64,000 bases of DNA, from positions 82,213 through 146,212 of the IMG/VR virus record IMGVR_UViG_3300008267_000033. The stretch is one strand, 5' to 3'. The position numbers and the translations under genes are program-made. Source of the stretch: a virus. Shown piece by piece: positions 58,855 to 64,000 of this stretch; the stretch's first letter is position 1; each line of letters opens with the position of its first letter. The notes under the pieces were generated by a model. That model worked only from the letters and a program-made list of their open reading frames with translations. It ran no database searches and was not told the DNA's origin.

Positions 58855-59962
58855 TGTAGTTCTCAATTGTTGGCAACGTCAAAGTTCCGCCGCGTTTCAT
58901 ATAATCTTTTTGCCAAATTGGCAACAAACAAGCATCGGCCCATCCGCCGTACACCTTCTTGTATCGTTGTTTACAATCATCGTGGAATGCCTTGGGAGAT
59001 CCATAGCGTTTCATGTGTTGATAAAATTCAAGTTCATGTTCTTTGGTAATTTCTATTTCTTGTTTACGGCACAATGCGGCAAATCTTCCAAAGGTTAAAA
59101 GATAACCGCCATTTACACCTTTTTCACTGGCATAGAATTTGTCGTGCCAGGCAAGTACCCAGTCCAAATCTTCTTTGCTTACCTCAAAGGTATCTGTACC
59201 ATGTCCTGCCAATTTTAACATGCCACTGATGTGAGTGACCATACCTGGTTTGGCTTTTTGCCCTCTTGCTTCAAGTCCCGGAGCCGCAAACATATTATGA
59301 TTTTGCAATATGTTTTGTATCTCATTGGCCTGTAAATCTTCTGTTAACGTGCTGTAATAAAGACGAACGCCATTGACCATGCTTCTATAAATGTAGTACA
59401 AATCAGGTTCTTTGCGACCTTTGTAGTTCAAACAGCGAAACCCATAATTACCAACTGCCTCGCCCATCAAAGTGGATCCTGGCACTTCAAGATCGTCATC
59501 TACAACTTTACATTGTATCAACGTGTCAGGAGAAATCAATCCAAAGTGCATCATTAGTGCAAAGGCCGTGCCGCTTTGTTGACCCTCCCACGCACTGTAT
59601 CGACCAGTTTCTTTAATGTAAATTACATTGAGTGGTTGCATAATCCTTGGGTCAAACAGCTCAATGATATTTTTACCAATATGTGGAATTTCCAGCAGTC
59701 GTTGAATGTCAATATTGATGTCAACCAGGCTTGCAGGCTGCAATTCAAGTCGTCCAAAATGTTCTTGTGTGTATTGTTTACCTTGCAGTCGTTGTCGCAA
59801 ATTATCTATGGCCTCTTGTATGTCGACTTCGTTGGCAATTGCCAAGGCCCGAGATACCAATGGATCATAAATGTTGCCAGTTGACACCATTGGTGTTTGA
59901 ACTGCTTTGGGCACAGGAACAAACGGATTTACTATTAAATTAGACACATTGGCTTGAGCCAT
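58835..59962 (-). CDS. ParB-like protein
   Basis: 375 residues. F-D-P-R-I-M-Q-P-L-N-V-I-Y-I-K-E-T and Y-S-A-W-E-G-Q-Q-S-G-T-A-F-A-L match the ParB/Srx-like fold (G-P-L-x-V and D-G-x-H/Q positions), with the catalytic-like segment degenerate. Long helical C-terminus. Phage ParB-like proteins act in DNA binding, nicking or NTP-dependent switching. The -35/-10 upstream is TTGACC / TACACT. Confidence 0.55.
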   Translation of the reverse strand: MAQANVSNLIVNPFVPVPKAVQTPMVSTGNIYDPLVSRALAIANEVDIQEAIDNLRQRLQGKQYTQEHFGRLELQPASLVDINIDIQRLLEIPHIGKNIIELFDPRIMQPLNVIYIKETGRYSAWEGQQSGTAFALMMHFGLISPDTLIQCKVVDDDLEVPGSTLMGEAVGNYGFRCLNYKGRKEPDLYYIYRSMVNGVRLYYSTLTEDLQANEIQNILQNHNMFAAPGLEARGQKAKPGMVTHISGMLKLAGHGTDTFEVSKEDLDWVLAWHDKFYASEKGVNGGYLLTFGRFAALCRKQEIEITKEHELEFYQHMKRYGSPKAFHDDCKQRYKKVYGGWADACLLPIWQKDYMKRGGTLTLPTIENYNEYKSL

Positions 59963-59991
59963 TCTTCACTCCAAAAAATTAAAGACAAACA

Positions 59992-60020
59992 AGTGTAACA
60001 GGCATTGATTTATCGGTCAA
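59992..60020 (-). promoter_or_regulatory. Sigma70-type promoter of the ParB-like gene
   Basis: Minus-strand TTGACC (60015-60020), 17-base spacer, TACACT (59992-59997). Weaker -10 than the others. Confidence 0.6.
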
Positions 60021-60024
60021 CCAT

Positions 60025-60250
60025 GATGCTCTGCAACCCCCGGCGGTAATTTAGTATGTCAGCTCGCACCGTTGCTACTTTGGCTCCCCGTTTGGTTCAA
60101 CGCCTTGTAACACACACCTTCCACCCGCTTCCCGACAGGGTCCGTTCACGCATTGCCAGCGGCCTTTCGGTAAGAAGACTACCACCCTTGAGAGTCACCT
60201 CACTTCTTATCCTGCGGGTCACAGTATCCGCTAACCAAGCGGAACGTTCA
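60025..60250. other. GC-rich segment without a convincing gene
   Basis: About 225 bases between the promoter and the next gene's stop. It is GC-richer than the surroundings and holds hairpins (TCCGCT-AACCA-AGCGGA near 60228-60243, GGTA/TACC at 60168-60182). A plus-strand 67-codon ORF (60056-60259) looks Arg-rich and non-biological. It may be a structured RNA or a long leader. Confidence 0.35.
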
Positions 60251-60251
60251 G

Positions 60252-60587
60252 TTAGGTGATCAACACCCGGTCCGTTGTGGCCCGGTCACTGTGCATGCAG
60301 TGTCCCAGGCGTCGAATTGTGTCAGCCGCGGTCTGCGGACTGGCTTCAAACATGTCTTGAATATCCTTAGCAGTGATGCCATCTGTGGCTTCACAAGTGT
60401 AGACCTCATAGTGCCGTTGACTGTTGACTCTAGCACGTAGCATGATATGATTGAGATTGGGAATGGCTTTTTCACTCACCGGCTCGCCCTTTAACTGTTG
60501 CCACATGCGCCGCTGTTCGTCCGCCGTGATGTCTATGCAACACTCAAGGCCTTCGTTGCACCACATGATCAAAAACTGATGATTCAC
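60252..60587 (-). CDS. Small phage protein
   Basis: 111 residues from a GTG at 60587, which overlaps the upstream stop (GTGA). Helical, with T-A-D-E-Q-R-R-M-W-Q-Q-L and a Cys-rich centre (C-N-E-G-L-E-C-C). Unknown. Translational coupling to the 78-aa gene is likely. Confidence 0.5.
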   Translation of the reverse strand: MNHQFLIMWCNEGLECCIDITADEQRRMWQQLKGEPVSEKAIPNLNHIMLRARVNSQRHYEVYTCEATDGITAKDIQDMFEASPQTAADTIRRLGHCMHSDRATTDRVLIT

Positions 60588-60820
60588 AGTTGAAATTTCC
60601 TTAACACACTGCAAGCATCTGCCACATCATCTGCTGTGGCATTGGTAAGGATCTCGTCCAGGATGTCGGCTTCTTGTATCAGCAGTTCTGTTCGGGCTTC
60701 ACGCACAAGACTCAAGGCATAGGCTAGGTCGTCTGTCGTGGCCCAGCTATAAAAGTCCTCCAGGGTCTCCTCATCTGAATCTAGGATAAAATGCAGGTTG
60801 TTTCGGTCCCACTCATTCAT
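60584..60820 (-). CDS. Small acidic phage protein
   Basis: 78 residues, acidic helical (L-D-S-D-E-E-T-L-E-D-F-Y, L-I-Q-E-A-D-I-L-D-E-I-L). Acidity and small size suggest a DNA-mimic or host-inhibitor type, as is common for early phage genes; not proven. TTGACC promoter upstream. Confidence 0.5.
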   Translation of the reverse strand: MNEWDRNNLHFILDSDEETLEDFYSWATTDDLAYALSLVREARTELLIQEADILDEILTNATADDVADACSVLRKFQL

Positions 60821-60847
60821 ATCAATCCTTTACAATGCAATACCGCT

Positions 60848-60876
60848 ATTATACAGCAGATTCATTTATTGGTCAA
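60848..60876 (-). promoter_or_regulatory. Sigma70-type promoter, TTGACC variant
   Basis: Minus-strand TTGACC (60871-60876), 17-base spacer, TATAAT (60848-60853). Confidence 0.75.
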
Positions 60877-61355
60877 CTGGCAAGAGCCAGTTCTCTAAAA
60901 TTTTTGACTCGGTAATCTTCAAACATGCCATAACTATCACCCCGCGTACTGTACGAAAACAAAATTCGCTCTTTGTGATCGTTCACTCCATAACAAGGAC
61001 TTTTAACATACTTCATGTCACGTTTGCTGACGTAAAAAAAGTCAGCGGCTTCCTTAAACGGATTGTATGCTGTGATACGCAATGCACCTATCTTTGTTTC
61101 CACACTACCAATGGTGCCCACTCGTGTATTGGCATTGATTGTGGTGGTCTTGCTGTCACTGTAGTCAGTAAAATCATACCCTGCTTCGTCTATATAACGG
61201 TACGGGCCCAGTGCCGCTAAAGTTTCTTCAATCAACCGTTCAATATTAAATCGTTCTGGCATCTCTAAACCAAACTTTTGCAAGTCACGACTGGAGTTAA
61301 AACTAGGGTGGTAAACGCAGATGACATCTCGCATGAGCACTAGACTTTTTGACAT
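60873..61355 (-). CDS. Common phage protein, YDFTDYSDSK type
   Basis: 160 residues from ATG 61355 (a TTG at 61367 is less likely). Segments Y-H-P-S-F-N-S-S-R-D-L-Q-K-F, Y-D-F-T-D-Y-S-D-S-K-T and G-A-L-R-I-T-A-Y-N-P are shared by many large-phage proteins. Basic C-terminus. Function unknown. Confidence 0.5.
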   Translation of the reverse strand: MSKSLVLMRDVICVYHPSFNSSRDLQKFGLEMPERFNIERLIEETLAALGPYRYIDEAGYDFTDYSDSKTTTINANTRVGTIGSVETKIGALRITAYNPFKEAADFFYVSKRDMKYVKSPCYGVNDHKERILFSYSTRGDSYGMFEDYRVKNFRELALAS

Positions 61356-61387
61356 ATACAATTCCAATTTTTGTTGTTGATGTGTCT

Positions 61388-61416
61388 ATTATAGCAAAAC
61401 GAGAATATTCGGTCAA
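61388..61416 (-). promoter_or_regulatory. Sigma70-type promoter, TTGACC variant
   Basis: Minus-strand TTGACC (61411-61416), 17-base spacer, TATAAT (61388-61393). Confidence 0.75.
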
Positions 61417-61430
61417 GTCAGTAAAAAGTA

Positions 61431-61667
61431 TTAGGACCAGAACAGTCGGAACACAGCGGCGTCACGGTCTGAATCAAAATAGAAAATGTAGCGTCCCGGG
61501 GCACGGTCACTGCTGGTTGTGACCACTTGCCAGCGCCAGTCGCCCACCAGTTCAGTTTTGCACCACTCTATCACTCGATCTACTTGCCCAAAAGGTCGGG
61601 CAATTTCTCGTGCGTGGGTGAAACTTTCGCCGAGACGTATGGTGCCATGAGGTTGTTGCAGTTGCAT
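61431..61667 (-). CDS. Small WRWQ-type phage protein
   Basis: 78 residues. V-G-D-W-R-W-Q-V-V-T-T-S-S-D-R-A-P-G-R-Y-I-F-Y-F-D-S is a compact fold seen in a phage family (beta-rich). Neighbouring small genes at 62472-62699 and 62671-62874 carry related end motifs (F-T-F-R-N-P, F-W-F-R-D-H-H-D-A). Unknown. Confidence 0.5.
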   Translation of the reverse strand: MQLQQPHGTIRLGESFTHAREIARPFGQVDRVIEWCKTELVGDWRWQVVTTSSDRAPGRYIFYFDSDRDAAVFRLFWS

Positions 61668-61672
61668 TAACT

Positions 61673-62464
61673 TTAATTATTGATGTATTTGGGATCCTGC
61701 AAATTTTGATCCAACACATGATTGTACATGATGTCTTGCACAGTGTCCGTTCTGCGGCTTTTGTTGCGCTCGCCCAGCACCACAATCACTCGTCGTTGCT
61801 TTTGATGTTCTACCACAAGTGCCACACAGTATCCTGCTGGTCCTGTGTAGCCTGTTTTTGACGCAATAATTTCGTCAAACTCCATTAACAGTGGTCGATT
61901 GGTATTGTTGAGTTGAATCTTCTTCAGTCGCTTTTTGAACTTACGTTCAAAGGCCACAGTCTTTTTCACACTGGCATCACGTATGACCCAGTAGCCCGCG
62001 GCATACACAGCCAGGTGGCCCACGTCACCGGCAGTGGCCATGTTGCCCGGATGCAGGCCAGTGGGATCTCTAAACACCGCATTGATGCCCCACTCTTTGG
62101 CCTGTTGGTTCATACGCCATACAAACTCTTTACGACCACCGGGATAGTCAGCGGCCAGGGTTTCTGCGGCTGCATTGTCCGACCGTACCAGCATGGCTGT
62201 AAACAGGTCCTGCCTGGTGTATGAACCACGCGGCAAGTTGCTTTTGACCATGGTATTGAGTGGTAACTGACGAAACAAGTTCTTGTCGTGGTCCAAGGCC
62301 ACCATGGCAGTCATCAGTTTGGTAAGGCTGGCAATGCTTCTATATTGTGTGCTGTTGCGTTGGTGCTCAACCCGGTCTGTGGTTTCATTGTATACGTAAA
62401 CACTGGACTCACGTGCCGCAGCCGTGGCCACAAAAAATAATAAAACCAACATTAAATATCTCAT
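61673..62464 (-). CDS. D-alanyl-D-alanine carboxypeptidase/endopeptidase (S11, PBP7-like)
   Basis: 263 residues. Signal peptide M-R-Y-L-M-L-V-L-L-F-F-V-A-T-A-A-A. Active-site triad: S-x-x-K in S-I-A-S-L-T-K, S-x-N in V-R-S-D-N-A-A, K-T-G in A-S-K-T-G. Cleaves D-Ala-D-Ala or meso-DAP crosslinks in the periplasm. Probably remodels host wall during infection or for lysis control; not a classical phage gene. Confidence 0.88.
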   Translation of the reverse strand: MRYLMLVLLFFVATAAARESSVYVYNETTDRVEHQRNSTQYRSIASLTKLMTAMVALDHDKNLFRQLPLNTMVKSNLPRGSYTRQDLFTAMLVRSDNAAAETLAADYPGGRKEFVWRMNQQAKEWGINAVFRDPTGLHPGNMATAGDVGHLAVYAAGYWVIRDASVKKTVAFERKFKKRLKKIQLNNTNRPLLMEFDEIIASKTGYTGPAGYCVALVVEHQKQRRVIVVLGERNKSRRTDTVQDIMYNHVLDQNLQDPKYINN

Positions 62465-62471
62465 AAGATAT

Positions 62472-62699
62472 TTACCGAGCCCACTTCAACTGATAAAACG
62501 TGGCCAGTGAGGGATTTCGAAATGTAAAGGTCACGTTGCTGACTTCACTATCAGTCCAGGCAAACTCATCATACACAGGTTTTTGGTAGCGCCACTCATA
62601 GTCTTGGTTGACTACAAGTCCATCCAGATCCAGTTGGTACTTGTAGGCCAGAGCCTGTTGAGTACCGCAATCAAGCCGGATGTAGTTTACTGTGTCCAT
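62472..62699 (-). CDS. Small phage protein, FRNPSLATFY type
   Basis: 75 residues from ATG 62699 (M-D-T-V-N-Y-I-R-L-D-C). The end F-T-F-R-N-P-S-L-A-T-F-Y-Q-L-K-W is a phage family signature, related to its two neighbours; likely paralogues. Unknown role. Confidence 0.5.
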   Translation of the reverse strand: MDTVNYIRLDCGTQQALAYKYQLDLDGLVVNQDYEWRYQKPVYDEFAWTDSEVSNVTFTFRNPSLATFYQLKWAR

Positions 62700-62874
62700 G
62701 GCATAGTCGGAACAGCAGGGCATCGTGGTGATCACGAAACCAAAAGGTCATGTCTTCTGTTGTGATTTCTGTGACATATCTGTCACCGGGCAAGCCAAAC
62801 ACTTCGACTATATTGGCCAGCATGTGATTCCAACGTTGCATTTCATGGTCATGATACAGCCAATGCAAGATCAT
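62671..62874 (-). CDS. Small phage protein, related to neighbours
   Basis: 67 residues from ATG 62874. M-I-L-H-W-L-Y-H-D-H-E-M-Q-R-W-N-H, F-W-F-R-D-H-H-D-A-L-L-F-R-L. His-rich. Overlaps both neighbours. Confidence 0.45.
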   Translation of the reverse strand: MILHWLYHDHEMQRWNHMLANIVEVFGLPGDRYVTEITTEDMTFWFRDHHDALLFRLCHGHSKLHPA

Positions 62875-62887
62875 GCCATGTGTGTGT

Positions 62888-63142
62888 TCAGCACTTCTCA
62901 AGATACAACTTCCTTATGTGTTGGTCGGCCCTGTCCCAGTCCAGCATATAAAACAGCACATAGTCTGTTATGCCAAAATGATTGCAAAAACTCTGTCCGT
63001 ATCTCATGCCCCGAATGCCATCAAACACAAACTCATCACGCCAGGCATCATATTCTGCTTGTAGGATACTGTTTTGACGTTCCACTCTGGCTTCTATGGC
63101 CAACAAGGCTGCAGTCATGTTTTCAAATACATCATTACCCAT
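62888..63142 (-). CDS. Small phage protein
   Basis: 84 residues, helical start (M-T-A-A-L-L-A-I-E-A-R-V-E-R-Q-N) and F-C-N-H-F-G-I-T-D-Y-V-L-F-Y. No recognised family; 8-base overlap with the next gene. Confidence 0.45.
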   Translation of the reverse strand: MGNDVFENMTAALLAIEARVERQNSILQAEYDAWRDEFVFDGIRGMRYGQSFCNHFGITDYVLFYMLDWDRADQHIRKLYLEKC

Positions 63143-63407
63143 GGGGACCTTTCAATGTCCAAATCAAATGTTCATGGCGATCATGCCAACGATAATCAGG
63201 TGTGGCCCACCCATCAGTCCACCTAACACAACCACAGTAAGCATATTGCAACCAAATAATTCGTTTAGTGAGTTCACAGCGGTGTGGCCACCAGGCAAAC
63301 TTTGCAGTCCAGGTGGCCATTTTATAATAGAATACATCAGCTTCTTCCATGGTCTTAGACTGATAGCCCAGTTTGGATCTATAATCGTTGTAGTTGGTGC
63401 CGAACAT
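63135..63407 (-). CDS. Small Trp-rich phage protein
   Basis: 90 residues from ATG 63407, overlapping the upstream stop (TGATG). M-F-G-T-N-Y-N-D-Y-R-S-K-L-G, W-T-A-K-F-A-W-W-P-H-R-C-E, Trp- and Cys-rich. Unknown. Confidence 0.45.
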   Translation of the reverse strand: MFGTNYNDYRSKLGYQSKTMEEADVFYYKMATWTAKFAWWPHRCELTKRIIWLQYAYCGCVRWTDGWATPDYRWHDRHEHLIWTLKGPHG

Positions 63408-64000
63408 CAATCCCACAGGGCCTGGTAGTATTTGCCAAACAATCTGAAGCCGTTTTGAATGCGTGTTTCTACCACCTTCATGCCTTCGTAATCGCACTTG
63501 TAAGTGTCTTTAGGGCCTTTGTCCATATGGTAATACTTGTGCTCGCCCTTGGGTACTTCATTACCTTCCCGATCTACCGGCACCCACAGTATATCATGTT
63601 CACCTTCGCGGAAAGCATCTTGCCATGAATCATCTACCTTGCACTCAAACGCAAAGATCATTTCATCCATAGCCCAGTCCCAACGAAGAAAGTGGTTGGC
63701 ATCGGTGTCCCATTCGTTTTCTTTGGCCGGTGCAGCGGTTGACTTGAGTTCTTCGGGCACATCTTCGTCATCCACAAACGGGCTACCGTGTTTGGTTTCT
63801 TTTAGTTGTTTGAGCATGGGCAGGATAATGGGACTTAGAGTATGGTCCATGCTCCAGGTGTCATAACGATCAATCTTTATATAGTTGATGGATGGATGCA
63901 CACGATCCAGCACCCACATGATGCCCCGGCTGATGGGTGTAAGACGGTCACTCCACTTTTCACACCAGTCGGGACGTTCCACGAACAGGGATTTTTCTCG
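63407..64000 (-). CDS. Conserved phage protein, cut by the right window edge
   Basis: At least 197 residues; the frame stays open to the right edge (R-E-K-S-L-F-V-E-R-P-D-W). Segments R-G-I-M-W-V-L-D-R-V, D-V-P-E-E-L-K-S, W-D-W-A-M-D-E-M-I-F-A-F and Y-Y-H-M-D-K-G. Seen in large phages; unknown function. The GTG at 63982 is internal, not a safe start. Confidence 0.6.
   Translation of the reverse strand, partial: REKSLFVERPDWCEKWSDRLTPISRGIMWVLDRVHPSINYIKIDRYDTWSMDHTLSPIILPMLKQLKETKHGSPFVDDEDVPEELKSTAAPAKENEWDTDANHFLRWDWAMDEMIFAFECKVDDSWQDAFREGEHDILWVPVDREGNEVPKGEHKYYHMDKGPKDTYKCDYEGMKVVETRIQNGFRLFGKYYQALWD

Noticed and set aside
60056-60259. 67-codon plus-strand ORF
   Set aside because: Arg/Leu/Ser-rich artefact of the GC-rich segment, on the strand opposite to its neighbours, without a start signal.
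1-64000. tRNA genes
   Set aside because: I inspected the gaps and saw no cloverleaf with a TTCRA-type T-loop; the nearest look-alike (GGTTCAACGCC near 60095) lacks the other arms.

Overview
The window looks like a contiguous piece of a large tailed-phage genome of the T4-like (myovirus) supergroup, probably infecting a Gram-negative proteobacterium. Support for a phage: a gp44-type clamp loader ATPase, PhoH, a GroES-like co-chaperonin, a holin/GH19 endolysin/spanin set, very long repeat-rich tail-fibre genes, T4-late-like TATAAATA boxes, and dense overlapping short genes. No rRNA, tRNA, CRISPR array or insertion sequence is visible. The host guess (a betaproteobacterium) rests mainly on a Bug-type tricarboxylate-binding protein gene, a family greatly expanded in Burkholderiales, and is inference. 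Both end genes are cut by the window.

Layout. 0-5 kb: radical SAM, glycosyltransferases, an SGNH hydrolase and a PIG-L deacetylase, likely a glycan-modification cassette. 5-12.4 kb: modular proteins that resemble T4 internal head proteins, with N-termini like capsid-targeting sequences and internal (Q)GVAE motifs like prohead-protease sites; one is 1129 residues with nucleotidyltransferase, HEXXH, ParB-like and second nucleotidyltransferase modules. 12.4-18.8 kb: glycosyltransferase, HIGH-motif nucleotidylyltransferase, virion-like small proteins, ClpA and DnaJ/CbpA. 19-23.6 kb: lysis region (holin, endolysin, spanin-like pair) with another internal-head-like gene inside. 23.6-29.4 kb: accessory metabolism (sulfotransferase-like proteins, amidotransferase, ferritin-like protein, Bug protein, methyltransferase). 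29.5-35.3 kb: PhoH, HAD phosphatase, radical SAM, clamp loader, GroES and a DnaE-like fragment. 35.3-47.1 kb: tail fibre and adhesin genes, the last block on the plus strand. 47.1-53.5 kb: IscA, superoxide dismutase, translation initiation factor IF-1, SleB hydrolase, ferredoxin, NAD synthetase and a candidate structured RNA. 53.5-64 kb: mostly small genes with host-type promoters (TTGACC/TTGACA-N17-TATAAT), probably expressed early, plus an amidase, a ParB-like protein and a D-Ala-D-Ala carboxypeptidase.

Two promoter languages are visible. Sigma70-type promoters precede the small genes of 53-61 kb and a few others (dnaJ, clpA and the units starting at 35.27 and 50.34 kb). TAAATA boxes precede structural, lysis and packaged-protein genes, often only 4-6 bases before the ATG and sometimes sharing the stop codon of the upstream gene. 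Together the genes suggest a phage that remodels host protein folding (ClpA, DnaJ, GroES), Fe-S and redox balance (IscA, SOD, ferredoxin), NAD supply and surface glycans, and that may inject a set of capsid-packaged, protease-trimmed enzymes.
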